NCBI GenBank assembly: GCA_023954795.1
Contig: JAGSHA010000002.1
Location: 1-45,957, forward strand
From: Oceanospirillaceae bacterium
Lineage (GTDB): Bacteria; Pseudomonadota; Gammaproteobacteria; Pseudomonadales; Balneatricaceae
Length of the DNA: 45,957 nt
Reading direction: 5' to 3'
Shown: piece after piece, positions 34,231 through 42,890 of the stretch
How positions within the stretch are numbered: the first letter of the stretch is position 1
Layout: every line of letters begins with the position of its first letter
The notes under the pieces: generated by a model
What the model was told of the DNA's origin: nothing
What the model saw: the letters and a program-made list of their open reading frames with translations, nothing else
The model's database searches: none
Program-made: the position numbers and the translations under genes

Positions 34231-34756
34231 AGCGACGCAGACGCAAGGTATCGCCTTTCTGCACCATTTCCAGATGCTTCATAAAGCTCATGCCCAGCAA
34301 CACGGTATTACCTTCCATATACGGATTAATATGTGCCCGCATGTCGTTGAGTGTAATGCTTCCTAAAGAGACGCTGTCCAGACGAACGTTGTGCACGGTA
34401 ATGGAGCCATTTGCGGTGTTAACCATACTGCTGCCACGTTGCCGCAACTGCATTGTATCGGCCACCGATTTGGGAATGCTGATTGAGGTTGCGCCAGTAT
34501 CCAGCATAAAAATGACGGGTACATCGTTAATCAGACCCGGTGCGACATAGTGCCCATAAGCATTGCGCTTCAGAACGACCTCAGGTGAAGGTTGGCCTGT
34601 TGGATTGGCCAGATGAAGGTTGGGGTTGTGTTTCTTTTCCAGCAGACCACCAAAGTAGACAGTCAGACCGGCCAGCAAAATAATCCAGAAGCCATAGGTC
34701 ATAAGGCGGGCCATAAGACGGCGGTTGTGGTCGGGATCTTTCTGGACAACGGGCAT
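34229..34756 (-). CDS. Membrane-anchored retropepsin-like aspartic protease (TIGR02281 type)
   Basis: The 175-residue protein has one N-terminal membrane helix (about 19-38) and a clan AA aspartic protease domain: M-L-D-T-G-A-T-S-I-S-I-P with catalytic D86, and L-L-G-M-S-F-M near the end. Only one D-T-G per chain, so it must dimerise like retroviral protease. The domain is on the periplasmic side if the basic N-terminus is inside. Substrates of this bacterial family are largely unknown. AAGAAAGA lies before the ATG. It follows the double-receiver gene by 41 nt on the same strand. Confidence 0.88.
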   Translation of the reverse strand: MPVVQKDPDHNRRLMARLMTYGFWIILLAGLTVYFGGLLEKKHNPNLHLANPTGQPSPEVVLKRNAYGHYVAPGLINDVPVIFMLDTGATSISIPKSVADTMQLRQRGSSMVNTANGSITVHNVRLDSVSLGSITLNDMRAHINPYMEGNTVLLGMSFMKHLEMVQKGDTLRLRR

Positions 34757-34797
34757 AAAAGCTATCTTTCTTAGGGACTCGCGACAGTGGTGATTCT

Positions 34798-35940
34798 TTA
34801 TCCACTGGTTAAGTTGTAATTAATTTTGTACATCAGCATGTCTTTGTCGACAGGCTTCATCATGACCTCGTTTATCCCCATCTTAACAGCTTCCATGACT
34901 TTGTCTTTATCCCCTTGTTTGGCCAGTGCCATGATTTTCGTATTCTGCAGTTTAGGGTGGTTCTGAATACGCGAGATGACGTGGAGCGCGCTCATATCGG
35001 GCAGTGTCAAATCAACCAGTACAATGCGTGGTTGCCACTGCTCTATCATCTTAAGGGCATGGGTTGCATGGGTGGATATATTGGGAGAATATCCGGTCTC
35101 TTCCAGATAGGTCGCCAGCCTCATCAGTTCCTGTTCTTCATCTTCTATAATCATGATGCTGACGGCAGAAGGTTGGTTCTGCTTTATTTCATTCTGCAGG
35201 CTGGATTTGTTGTTTTCGGTTTGGGTCACCAGATCACTCACCAATGAATTAACGCTTTCACTCGCGTTGTGCTTCTCTCCCTGAAGCTGAGGCATCAGTG
35301 TGTTAGCCGCGTGGTCATCGATGATAGCGTTGACCGCCTGAGCACAGATATTAGGGTTATTGGGTTGTTCGCTGCGCATACGTTCTTTCATCGATTCCAT
35401 CGAGAACGTCACAGTCGCCATCAGGCGCTCCAATGACTCCTGATTAAGGTTCATTAGATCCTGACCGGAGGTCGCGACCTGATCAAAGTAGCTGCACATT
35501 TCATCCACCGACATGGATTTACTTTGCTTCAGACTGTTGGTGGACAATAGGCGTCGCAGAGTGCGCAGGCGCAGCAGAATATGATGTGGGTCGTAGAGTG
35601 GTTTTACGATGAAGTAGTCGTTGAAGATATCTTTGTTGCAGATATTAAACGCATTCTGTACCTGCTCTTTGCTGCAGAGTACCATAGTCGACGATATCTT
35701 ATCTTCGATGGTCCGATCATTTCGAATCATATGAAGGAAGCAGACCTCTGCTTCCTGAACGTCACCGTAGCCGAACAGCACGACATCAATACCTTTGCTG
35801 TTTATGACTTCCACCGCTTGCTCTGGACTGCAGGCCAGGTAGAAACAGCTAAAGTGCCGTTTTATCAGACGAATGATGGTTTCTAGCGGGCCTTTGTTGT
35901 CCGTGATGAGCAAGACTGAGAACTTGTTCTGACGACTCAT
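34798..35940 (-). CDS. Response regulator with one degenerate and one intact receiver domain
   Basis: The 380-residue protein begins with a receiver-like domain (about 7-130). It keeps the fold and K-P-L-Y-D, but the phosphoacceptor position reads V-V-L-F-G-Y in place of V-x-x-D, so it is probably not phosphorylated. A helical linker (about 140-255) follows. The C-terminal receiver (about 260-378) has E266-D267, phosphoacceptor D310 (V-L-V-D-L-T-L-P) and K362 (M-K-P-V). The usual Thr/Ser switch residue appears to be Ala. No DNA-binding or enzymatic output domain. GGAGAAGGA precedes ATG 35940. An upstream in-frame extension was rejected. Confidence 0.87.
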   Translation of the reverse strand: MSRQNKFSVLLITDNKGPLETIIRLIKRHFSCFYLACSPEQAVEVINSKGIDVVLFGYGDVQEAEVCFLHMIRNDRTIEDKISSTMVLCSKEQVQNAFNICNKDIFNDYFIVKPLYDPHHILLRLRTLRRLLSTNSLKQSKSMSVDEMCSYFDQVATSGQDLMNLNQESLERLMATVTFSMESMKERMRSEQPNNPNICAQAVNAIIDDHAANTLMPQLQGEKHNASESVNSLVSDLVTQTENNKSSLQNEIKQNQPSAVSIMIIEDEEQELMRLATYLEETGYSPNISTHATHALKMIEQWQPRIVLVDLTLPDMSALHVISRIQNHPKLQNTKIMALAKQGDKDKVMEAVKMGINEVMMKPVDKDMLMYKINYNLTSG

Positions 35941-36241
35941 GGATTCCTTCTCCGGTGTATCATCCGGTGGCACATGAGATTTTTTGGGGACCAGAATGGT
36001 CCAAAAAATCGTTACGGCAGCTCCTCCCTGAATCTGCGACAACAATGTGGCAGCATCCTGCTATTGGTCGGGAGCACTCGTTTCTGCTAAAAATGGGAAT
36101 TCTGAAACTGTTCGAACCACATAATATAAGTTATTGAATATGCACTCATATTTAGTGTATTTATTGTTTGTCCAATAAAGGTAGTTCATGCACACATTTT
36201 TTCAATGAAATTATGTAGTTGAACTGATAATCGGTAGAGAT

Positions 36242-36691
36242 ATGCAGATTTGGGTTGATGCGGATGCGTGTCCGCGTGTGATTAAAGATATTTTATTCCG
36301 TGCTGCTGAACGGACGGAAACCCGGTTAACACTGGTTGCAAACCAGTTTCTGGCAACACCTCCGTCTCCTATGATCAATTCGATCCAGGTGCCGGCCGGA
36401 TTTGATGTGGCAGACAACACCATTGTACAGAAACTGGAGGCAGGAGATCTGGTGATCACCGCTGATATTCCTCTTGCCGCCGAGGTCATTGAAAAGGGTG
36501 GTCATGCCCTGAATCCGCGTGGTGAAATGTACAGTAAAGAGAATATTCGCCAACGTCTGTCGATGCGTGATTTTATGGATACGCTGAGAAGTTCCGGTAT
36601 TGATACCGGGGGGCCTCCTGCACTCAATCAGAATGATCGTCAGATGTTCGCGAATAAACTGGATCGTTTTCTGGTAAAAGCGGGTAAATAA
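36242..36691 (+). CDS. YaiI/YqxD family protein (DUF188)
   Basis: The 149-residue protein starts with the family opening [11 protein letters not shown] and continues with [18 protein letters not shown] and L-N-P-R-G-E-M-Y. The fold is PIN/NYN-like, suggesting a nuclease, but activity is unproven in the family. GGTAGAG precedes the ATG. It stands alone between the divergent regulator gene and ybaN. Confidence 0.92.
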   Translation: MQIWVDADACPRVIKDILFRAAERTETRLTLVANQFLATPPSPMINSIQVPAGFDVADNTIVQKLEAGDLVITADIPLAAEVIEKGGHALNPRGEMYSKENIRQRLSMRDFMDTLRSSGIDTGGPPALNQNDRQMFANKLDRFLVKAGK

Positions 36692-36808
36692 ACGCTCAGG
36701 TGTGACGCGGAAGGGTGTCTGCGCTAGGATTAGTAGTTATACACGACATTAACAGAATCATGAACGTTGGGTGTCTGGCTTGATGAAAGTTGGATTGAGG
36801 AGTACTGC

Positions 36809-37201
36809 ATGGGCAGAATGATTTATCTCGTTGTGGGGCTGATCTGCTTGCTGGCTGGATTCATCGGTATTTTTTTGCCGTTGTTGCCGACCACACCGTT
36901 TGTACTTCTTGCGGCGTACTGTTTCTCGCGTAGCTCTGAGCGCTTACACCAGAAGTTGCTGAGCCACCGATTGTTTGGTCCGATTATTGACGAGTGGGAG
37001 CGCCACGGTGTGATCCCGCTTAAAGTGAAGTGTTTCTCCAGCACCATGATGCTTGTCATGGTGAGTTATCCGCTGATCTTTCGTGAGTTTGATCTTTGGC
37101 TGAAGATGTTAGCGGGCGTGGTGGTAATCGTCGCGCTCGTGTATGTCTGGAGCAGACCCTCCTATCCCGCAACGGCACCCGCGGTGGTCAAGTCTGATTG
37201 A
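36809..37201 (+). CDS. YbaN-family inner-membrane protein (DUF454)
   Basis: ATG 36809 is preceded by GAGGAG. The 130-residue protein has a membrane helix at about 4-24, the family motif G-I-F-L-P-L-L-P-T-T-P-F-V-L-L-A-A-Y-C-F-S-R-S-S-E-R and two further helices (about 75-115). The cytoplasmic segment L-S-H-R-L-F-G-P-I-I-D-E-W-E also matches YbaN. Function unknown. Confidence 0.92.
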   Translation: MGRMIYLVVGLICLLAGFIGIFLPLLPTTPFVLLAAYCFSRSSERLHQKLLSHRLFGPIIDEWERHGVIPLKVKCFSSTMMLVMVSYPLIFREFDLWLKMLAGVVVIVALVYVWSRPSYPATAPAVVKSD

Positions 37202-37212
37202 AGCAAAACGAA

Positions 37213-37238
37213 AACAGGCCCGTTAATACAGGCCTGTT
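37213..37238. terminator. Hairpin between convergent ybaN and MOSC genes
   Basis: AACAGGCC (37213-37220) and GGCCTGTT (37231-37238) form an 8-bp stem. An A-rich stretch on the left (AAAACGAAAAC) gives U-richness only in the minus direction. Confidence 0.6.
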
Positions 37239-37257
37239 CGTCTGAAGTACCCGCTAG

Positions 37258-38058
37258 TTATCCAATCAGTTCGATCTGATCACCCAGCTGAATAATGCCT
37301 TCATTTCTTGGGATGATGTTCTGCCCAAATTCAACTTCACCTTTGTCGTTGCGACGGTAGCTGGCCAGTGTTTTTAGCGGTTCACTTTTTGGCATACGTT
37401 CCAGTGTATCTGGGTGATAAGTGGTCATCACGCAACGGGTACAGGGTTTTACCACGTCAAAAATAACTTCACCGATCTTGATGCTACTCCAGCTGTCTTC
37501 AGCAAAGGGGCTGCAACCGTTGACGACAATGTTGGGACGGAACTGGCGCATATCGAACTGCTTGTCGGCCCGTTGGCTAAGATCATCCAATGAGGCTTCG
37601 GAGATCAGTAGTAAGGGATAACCGTCGGCAAAAGACACCGGCTTTTCAGGGAAACGCGGGGTCCCCCGCTCGGACTGCTCACCAAAATAGAGTAGCTGGC
37701 ATTCCACATCCAGCTTGTTGCTGAACCACTCATCAAACTGCATCCCGCATAGCTGAGCATTAATCTCAGTGCCCCAGACATTAACCTGACGGTAGTTCTG
37801 GAAAAACTCCGGAATATGGATAGCGATGCTATCGCCATCAGGGGCTATCACGTAGAGACCATCCGGTAGCAGGGCGGTGCGAAAGTGCAGCATTTGCGGG
37901 TATTTTCGGGCGGAGATAAAGTCTCCTGCCGGGTCAGACAGAATAAAACGGCGATCAAAACTCAGACCACTCGTCTCAACATAACTGCGATCCAGCGCAA
38001 TACCGGCGGTGGACTTGATAGGGTAAACGTTGATCGCACTGAGGTTTATATCTGACAC
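37258..38058 (-). CDS. MOSC-domain protein, YcbX-like (short form)
   Basis: The GTG-started 266-residue protein has the N-terminal MOSC_N beta-barrel (I-N-V-Y-P-I-K-S-T-A-G-I, then G-L-S-F-D-R-R-F) and a C-terminal MOSC domain with R-F-R-P-N-I-V-V-N-G and the cysteine region K-P-C-T-R-C-V-M-T-T. MOSC proteins bind molybdenum cofactor. YcbX with CysJ or similar reduces N-hydroxylated compounds. E. coli YcbX has an added ferredoxin domain (369 residues), which is absent here, so it would need a separate redox partner. AGGAAGAG lies upstream. Confidence 0.9.
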   Translation of the reverse strand: MSDINLSAINVYPIKSTAGIALDRSYVETSGLSFDRRFILSDPAGDFISARKYPQMLHFRTALLPDGLYVIAPDGDSIAIHIPEFFQNYRQVNVWGTEINAQLCGMQFDEWFSNKLDVECQLLYFGEQSERGTPRFPEKPVSFADGYPLLLISEASLDDLSQRADKQFDMRQFRPNIVVNGCSPFAEDSWSSIKIGEVIFDVVKPCTRCVMTTYHPDTLERMPKSEPLKTLASYRRNDKGEVEFGQNIIPRNEGIIQLGDQIELIG

Positions 38059-38083
38059 GGTGTGTACTCTTCCTGATGAGCGG

Positions 38084-38317
38084 TTAGTAGGGTAACGTGC
38101 TGGTGATCATATCAAGGCGGATTCGAAACTTCTTCCCTTCGCGGTTTTCCGCGATCAGGTGCTCTTCCTTGTTGCTGCACTCCAGATCGAGAAAGCGTAG
38201 TTGTTCGGTGTAGGGTTCGCCATCTTGTTGCCAGCTGACTTCGTGGATCGCGTTGCGCATACACGCCAATTCATAGCCATCGTGCACTTCACAGTTGATA
38301 TGGGAGTACTCTTTCAT
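38084..38317 (-). CDS. rof: Rho-binding antiterminator, Rof/YaeO family
   Basis: The 77-residue protein matches Rof: Y-S-H-I-N-C-E-V-H-D-G-Y-E-L-A-C at the start, a D-G-E-P-Y-T-E-Q segment, E-E-H-L-I-A-E-N-R-E-G and an end I-R-L-D-M-I-T-S. Rof binds Rho and blocks termination by interfering with RNA loading. It is 25 nt upstream of the MOSC gene on the same strand, so the two are probably co-transcribed. The assignment is by pattern, without alignment. Confidence 0.8.
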   Translation of the reverse strand: MKEYSHINCEVHDGYELACMRNAIHEVSWQQDGEPYTEQLRFLDLECSNKEEHLIAENREGKKFRIRLDMITSTLPY

Positions 38318-38525
38318 AACGCGGCTCCTGATTCTTTCTTTGCCCGCTATGAGACTGTTGCTTCGGCTAATCGGTTCCCCTCAATGTCACTATTATTACG
38401 TAGTATCTCTGGCACGGAGTCTGGATTGGCGATGCAGAGGCAGGGAGCGCTAGGTTGACGATGGGGGAGGCTTGGGGGAGATGTGGATCGCGTATCGCGT
38501 TAATCAGTAAGAAAGCAGAATTAGA

Positions 38526-38566
38526 GGGGAGGGCCAGCCTCCCCGGGAATCTGAAGGCAGGCTGGC
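38526..38566. other. Overlapping, mutually exclusive hairpins after the GST gene
   Basis: GGGGAGG/CCTCCCC (38526-38544, 7 bp) shares its right arm with GCCAGCCT/AGGCTGGC (38533-38566, 8 bp), so only one stem can form. No T-tract follows either way. It lies 20 nt beyond the GST stop. Confidence 0.5.
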
Positions 38567-38585
38567 GAAAAGACGAAGTAGTTGC

Positions 38586-39380
38586 TTAGATGTTCGCTTT
38601 AAGGTGCTTGGCAATCACCGGCCACGCGTCACGTCCGCGGGTGTTCAGGTCTGTCAGGAGGCCCGGGTCAAAGTCCTCACTAACCGCTTTCTGGAAAGAG
38701 GGGCGTTCGGTGATGCGTTCTAACCACGCACTGACCGCAGGGAATCCTTCCAGCATGCTTAGCCAGTCAAACTGAATCAAAGTCTGGAAGTAGGGCGCTG
38801 TCGCACAATCACTGATTCCGAATTCCTGCCCGCTCAACCAAGGTTGTTGTTGCAGTGTATTTTCCATCTGGACGATGGTGTCGTGGTAGACCTTGACGGC
38901 ACCCGCAACATCAGGCGCTTCCAGACCCTGTGCCAGCAACCGGCGCTGACGTTCACGGCGAGGTGCTTCTGGAATTTGATCAATCAGCCGCTGTTGTTCC
39001 TCTTCGCTTTTTGCCATTAGTCCCGGGCGCATGACCAGCGGCCACTGCAACGCGCCACAAGAGGGGTGCAGCTTGTTGTCGATATGTTTCAGCCAAACAC
39101 GCATGCGAGCGACCTGCGCGGGGTCAGCGGGACGTAGAGCGGGTTGAGGAAAAGCATCTTCCAGATATTCACAGATCACAGAAGATTCAATGACCGGCTG
39201 ATCGTTATGCACCAGCGTTGGTACAACACCTAGCGGGTTGAGCGCCAGATACCAGCTCTGCAGGTTTTCTTTGTTGGGCAGGTCGATAGGGTGAGCGGTC
39301 CAGGGCAGGTCCTTTTCTGCCAGAACAATGCGCACCTTTTGTGCACAGGGCGACATAATGTGAGTGTATAAGGTGATCAT
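38586..39380 (-). CDS. Glutathione S-transferase family protein
   Basis: The 264-residue protein has an N-terminal thioredoxin-like domain (M-I-T-L-Y-T-H-I-M-S-P-C-A-Q-K-V-R, then N-P-L-G-V-V-P-T-L and V-I-E-S-S-V-I-C-E-Y-L). The cis-proline VPTL and glutathione-binding E-S-S are intact. The C-terminal helical domain (about 90-260) is longer than usual. Serine/cysteine near residue 10-12 is the likely catalytic site. Substrate unknown. It is divergent from a LysR gene, a common arrangement for a regulated detoxification gene. Confidence 0.9.
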   Translation of the reverse strand: MITLYTHIMSPCAQKVRIVLAEKDLPWTAHPIDLPNKENLQSWYLALNPLGVVPTLVHNDQPVIESSVICEYLEDAFPQPALRPADPAQVARMRVWLKHIDNKLHPSCGALQWPLVMRPGLMAKSEEEQQRLIDQIPEAPRRERQRRLLAQGLEAPDVAGAVKVYHDTIVQMENTLQQQPWLSGQEFGISDCATAPYFQTLIQFDWLSMLEGFPAVSAWLERITERPSFQKAVSEDFDPGLLTDLNTRGRDAWPVIAKHLKANI

Positions 39381-39448
39381 GGGTGGACCTCAATCGCTGA
39401 ATGACGGCGTCATGTTATTGGAATGATTCCAGTGTAGAGCTGTAAAAA

Positions 39449-39497
39449 TGCAGTTAAAATGCATATAGATGCAGTTTTGGTATGCAATATTGCAGTT
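39449..39497. promoter_or_regulatory. Phased TGCA repeats in the GST-LysR intergenic region
   Basis: TGCAGTT occurs at 39449, 39470 and 39491, exactly 21 bp apart (two helical turns). Extra TGCA sites at 39460 and 39483 fall between. The sites lie in the divergent promoter region, so they are candidate operators for the LysR protein encoded at 39532. Confidence 0.6.
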
Positions 39498-39531
39498 TTA
39501 TTCTCACTATACGTGTAAATCTGAGACGCAA

Positions 39532-40437
39532 ATGAACTGGAATGATCTTAAGTACCTGTTAGCCCTCAGTCGGTTAGGGACGTTGAGCGCTGTCGCAAAA
39601 GAAACCGGTGTCGATATGACCACGGTCTCGCGTCGGCTTAAAGCGTTGGAGAGTGCACTAGGTGCTCAGTTGTTTCAGCGCATCGATAACCGCTATGTGC
39701 CAACCGATGCGCTGCAGAAGGTATTGATACGCGCAGAGCAGGTGGAGCTGGAGGTTGGTCGTCTGCAGAGTGATCTGCTGGGGCAGGATGAAGACCTGCG
39801 TGGGCGGGTACGCATCACCTCGGTCCATACCTTTATCAACAGTTACCTGTTGCAGCGCTTACCGGATTTCTACGAGCGTTATCCTGATATAGAGCTGGAA
39901 ATTATTGCCGATAGCAGTCAGCTGGATTTAGGGCGACATGAGGCCGATCTGGCGCTGCGTATGGGGCGTCCGGATCAGAGCAGCATAGTGACCCGCCGGA
40001 TGGCCGATCTGAACTATGCCGTGTATAGCCACGAATCGCTGGTGGACGACAACCGGAAGATTGGTGATCTGCCCTGGATCTTATTTGAAGACCGCTATCA
40101 CAACTTGCCGGAAGCACTCTGGCAGCAACAGTATTACCCGGATGTCCAAGCGCGACTGTTCTGCAACGTCGGACCAGCGATGTTGACGGCCGCCAGCAAC
40201 GGTTTAGGTGTCGCGTGTTTACCCTGTTATATGGCTGAACCTGTGAGCGAGTTAGTCGCGTTAACTGAGGCGTTTCCGCTGCGTGCACTGTGGTTGTTAA
40301 TGCATCCGGAAAAGCGTAATCTGGCGCGCATTCGGGTGTTTGTGGATTGGCTGGAGCAGCAGCTGGATAGGGATACATTGCTGTTTCAGGGACCGCACTT
40401 AACCCCCGGCGATGCCCATAAAAATTCAGCTCAATGA
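39532..40437 (+). CDS. LysR-type transcriptional regulator
   Basis: The 301-residue protein has an N-terminal winged helix (N-W-N-D-L-K-Y-L-L-A-L, with T-T-V-S-R-R-L-K-A-L-E as recognition helix) and a substrate-binding co-inducer domain from about residue 88. ATG 39532 begins the helix-turn-helix correctly. A 21-codon upstream extension was rejected because it reads through the operator. It probably controls the divergent GST gene and itself. Confidence 0.9.
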   Translation: MNWNDLKYLLALSRLGTLSAVAKETGVDMTTVSRRLKALESALGAQLFQRIDNRYVPTDALQKVLIRAEQVELEVGRLQSDLLGQDEDLRGRVRITSVHTFINSYLLQRLPDFYERYPDIELEIIADSSQLDLGRHEADLALRMGRPDQSSIVTRRMADLNYAVYSHESLVDDNRKIGDLPWILFEDRYHNLPEALWQQQYYPDVQARLFCNVGPAMLTAASNGLGVACLPCYMAEPVSELVALTEAFPLRALWLLMHPEKRNLARIRVFVDWLEQQLDRDTLLFQGPHLTPGDAHKNSAQ

Positions 40438-40461
40438 GTTCAGCAGAGATAGAGTAACGGT

Positions 40462-40680
40462 ATGGATCTGAATCCGCAGATGTTAAAAAAAATGGCCCGC
40501 ATGAAGATGCCGTTTGGTAAATATCAGGGGCGGGTGCTGATGGATCTGCCAGAATCGTATCTGCTGTGGTTTGCGCGTGAAGGCTTTCCGAAAGGCGAGT
40601 TAGGCCTGTTGTTGGGGTTGTTGCTGGAAATCCGAATCAACGGTCTGGAATCACTGTTACAGCCGTTACGAGAGCGATAG
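40462..40680 (+). CDS. DUF3820 family small protein
   Basis: The 72-residue protein shows the family core M-P-F-G-K-Y-Q-G-R-V-L-M-D-L-P-E-S-Y-L-L-W-F-A-R-E-G-F-P-K-G-E-L-G. Proteins of this kind have been annotated as putative quorum-sensing-regulated virulence factors, but there is no firm function. It follows the LysR gene by 24 nt and precedes the ubiU promoter. Confidence 0.85.
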   Translation: MDLNPQMLKKMARMKMPFGKYQGRVLMDLPESYLLWFAREGFPKGELGLLLGLLLEIRINGLESLLQPLRER

Positions 40681-40720
40681 TATCCCTCGACGTTTGACCT
40701 TTCCTACTGATTTTGACCGC

Positions 40721-40734
40721 TTGATACCCATCAA
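40721..40734 (+). promoter_or_regulatory. FNR box before ubiU
   Basis: TTGAT-ACCC-ATCAA is a perfect match to the FNR/Anr consensus TTGAT-N4-ATCAA. If it acts as a class II activator site centred at -41.5, transcription starts near 40769, with TACGCT as a weak -10 and a 28-nt leader before ubiU. Confidence 0.85.
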
Positions 40735-40796
40735 GTATTTATCCTGACTGCATTGATACGCTGCCGCACTGTTATCCGATTTTACTGGAGGTAGTG

Positions 40797-41789
40797 ATGG
40801 AGCTGGTCTGTCCGGCAGGCAGTTTTCCTGCGTTAAAAGCGGCGGTTGATAATGGTGCCGACGCGGTTTATTTCGGGTTCAGGGACGCAACCAATGCTCG
40901 TCACTTTGCCGGTCTGAACTTTGACCGGCGCAAAGCCGAGAAAGGGATCGAATACGCCCGCAGCCGTGGCGTCAAAGTGCTGTGTGCAATCAATACCTAT
41001 CCTCAGCCTCAGGGCTGGCAGATCTGGCAGCAGGCCGTAGATATGGCCGCTGACCTGGGGGTGAACGCACTCATCGCAGCGGATATGGGGGTGCTGGGCT
41101 ATGCCGCCGATCGTCACCCTGATCTTAACCTGCATCTGTCGGTACAAGGCTCCGCTACCAACTACGAAGCGCTAAGTTACTACCAGCAACAATTTAATAT
41201 TAAGCGTGCAGTGCTGCCGCGTGTGCTTTCACTGGCACAGGTCGAGCACTTATCCAAACACAGCCCGGTGGAACTTGAGGTGTTTGCCTTCGGTAGCCTC
41301 TGCATCATGGTGGAAGGGCGCTGTTATCTATCCTCTTACCTGACCGACGAATCCCCCAATACGCGCGGAGCCTGCTCGCCCGCTAAAGCGGTACGTTGGG
41401 AGGAAACGGATCAGGGGTTGGAGTCTCGCCTGAATGAAGTGTTAATCGACCGCTATGGTGAAGGCGAAAAGGCTGGATACCCAACGCTGTGTAAGGGGCG
41501 TTTTGATGTGGAGGGAAACGTTTATCATGCGATGGAAGAACCCACCAGTCTTAACACCCTTGATCTCATTCCAGAGCTGGAATCGATCGGCATAAGTGCG
41601 GTCAAAATCGAGGGCCGTCAGCGCAGTCCTGCCTATGTGGCACAAGTCGTTAATATTTGGCGCAGCGCGCTGGATCGCGCCAAAGCCTCGGGTGCCTATG
41701 CCGTGCAGCCGGAGTGGAACAAAGGGCTGACCGATCTTTCTGAAGGCTCAACCACCACCATCGGTGCATACCACCGCAGCTGGCAGTAG
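40797..41789 (+). CDS. ubiU: Ubiquinone biosynthesis protein UbiU (peptidase U32 family)
   Basis: UbiU works with UbiV, as 4Fe-4S proteins, in O2-independent hydroxylation during ubiquinone synthesis. With ATG 40797 (GGAGG five bases upstream; a GTG three bases earlier is too close) the product is 330 residues. The four cluster cysteines are C169, C176, C193 and C232, the same positions reported for E. coli UbiU. The U32 motif region [16 protein letters not shown] is intact. ubiV begins 10 nt after its stop. Predicted to be induced without oxygen by FNR. Confidence 0.96.
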   Translation: MELVCPAGSFPALKAAVDNGADAVYFGFRDATNARHFAGLNFDRRKAEKGIEYARSRGVKVLCAINTYPQPQGWQIWQQAVDMAADLGVNALIAADMGVLGYAADRHPDLNLHLSVQGSATNYEALSYYQQQFNIKRAVLPRVLSLAQVEHLSKHSPVELEVFAFGSLCIMVEGRCYLSSYLTDESPNTRGACSPAKAVRWEETDQGLESRLNEVLIDRYGEGEKAGYPTLCKGRFDVEGNVYHAMEEPTSLNTLDLIPELESIGISAVKIEGRQRSPAYVAQVVNIWRSALDRAKASGAYAVQPEWNKGLTDLSEGSTTTIGAYHRSWQ

Positions 41790-41799
41790 GAGACGGCTC

Positions 41800-42702
41800 A
41801 TGGATAATCAGATGCAACTGACACTGGGGCCGATGCTGTATTTCTGGCCAAAGCAGGACGTTTTTAACTTCTACGCTGAAATGGCTGAATCGCCGGTTGA
41901 TACCATCTATCTGGGGGAAACTGTCTGTTCTAAGCGTCGTCAGCTGAAACTGGATGACTGGCTGGGCTTGGCGCGCGAACTGCAGGAATGTGGCAAACAG
42001 GTCGTACTATCGGGGCTTGCGCTACTGGAAGCCGAATCGGAACTCAAAGCGCTGCGCAGAATCTGCAACAACGGTGACTATCAGGTGGAAGCCAATGATA
42101 TGGCCGCGGTGCAGATGTTGAGTCAGCAGGGCGTGCCGTTCATCACCGGACCTTCGATCAATATCTACAATGTTCAGGTGCTGAAACGACTGTATCAAAG
42201 TGGTATGCGACGCTGGGTCATGCCGGTGGAACTGGGTGCTGAGACTCTGACCACACTGCTGCATCAGGCAGAACAGGATGGTTCGATGCCCGATCTGGAA
42301 ACCGAAGTGTTTGCCTACGGCTGTTTACCGCTGGCATATGCGGCGCGCTGTTTTACGGCCCGTTATCGCAATGTGCCCAAGGATAACTGCGAATTCTGTT
42401 GTATCGAATATCCGGACGGTTTGATGATGCGCTCACAGGAAGGTAAAGCGCTATTCACCATGAACGGTATCCAAACCTTGTCGGCCGAGCACTATAATCT
42501 GGAACACGAGCTGGATCGGATGCAGGCGATAGGTGTCAACAAAGTGCGTATCAGCCCCCAGCGTGAAGGTTTAGGAGAGGTGATTGAGCGCTTTGCGGCA
42601 CGCCTGCAAGGGGAATCTATCTCAGATACTATCCACATGATCAGTCAGGACCAATGCAACGGCTACTGGTATGGTGAGCCGGGGATTCAGTGGGTGGAGT
42701 GA
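41800..42702 (+). CDS. ubiV: Ubiquinone biosynthesis protein UbiV (peptidase U32 family)
   Basis: UbiV is the partner of UbiU in a heterodimer. ATG 41800 has TAGGAGA upstream. The 300 residues carry C43, C184, C197 and C201, each four residues later than the 4Fe-4S cysteines of E. coli UbiV (39, 180, 193, 197). The motif [14 protein letters not shown] is the U32 signature. It is the last gene of the unit, followed by a clear terminator. The third member, ubiT, lies 2.7 kb away on the opposite strand. Confidence 0.96.
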   Translation: MDNQMQLTLGPMLYFWPKQDVFNFYAEMAESPVDTIYLGETVCSKRRQLKLDDWLGLARELQECGKQVVLSGLALLEAESELKALRRICNNGDYQVEANDMAAVQMLSQQGVPFITGPSINIYNVQVLKRLYQSGMRRWVMPVELGAETLTTLLHQAEQDGSMPDLETEVFAYGCLPLAYAARCFTARYRNVPKDNCEFCCIEYPDGLMMRSQEGKALFTMNGIQTLSAEHYNLEHELDRMQAIGVNKVRISPQREGLGEVIERFAARLQGESISDTIHMISQDQCNGYWYGEPGIQWVE

Positions 42703-42734
42703 TGCGCCGATAGGAGCAAGAACAGGGACAAGAT

Positions 42735-42770
42735 AAGCCAGTCATTCCCCTGCGGATGGCTGGCTTTTTT
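42735..42770 (+). terminator. Rho-independent terminator of ubiUV
   Basis: AAGCCAGTCAT (42735-42745) pairs with ATGGCTGGCTT (42756-42766) with one G-T pair, followed by T4 after the stem's own TT. Confidence 0.88.
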
Positions 42771-42890
42771 GTATTTGAATGTGGGATCGATCGCGGGCCT
42801 AAACGCTAAAGGCGCCAGCTTTTAACTGTGAATGTAACGGGTAGATAGACACCCATAGACCCGGAACAGCGGGGTATTGCCTTAGACGTC

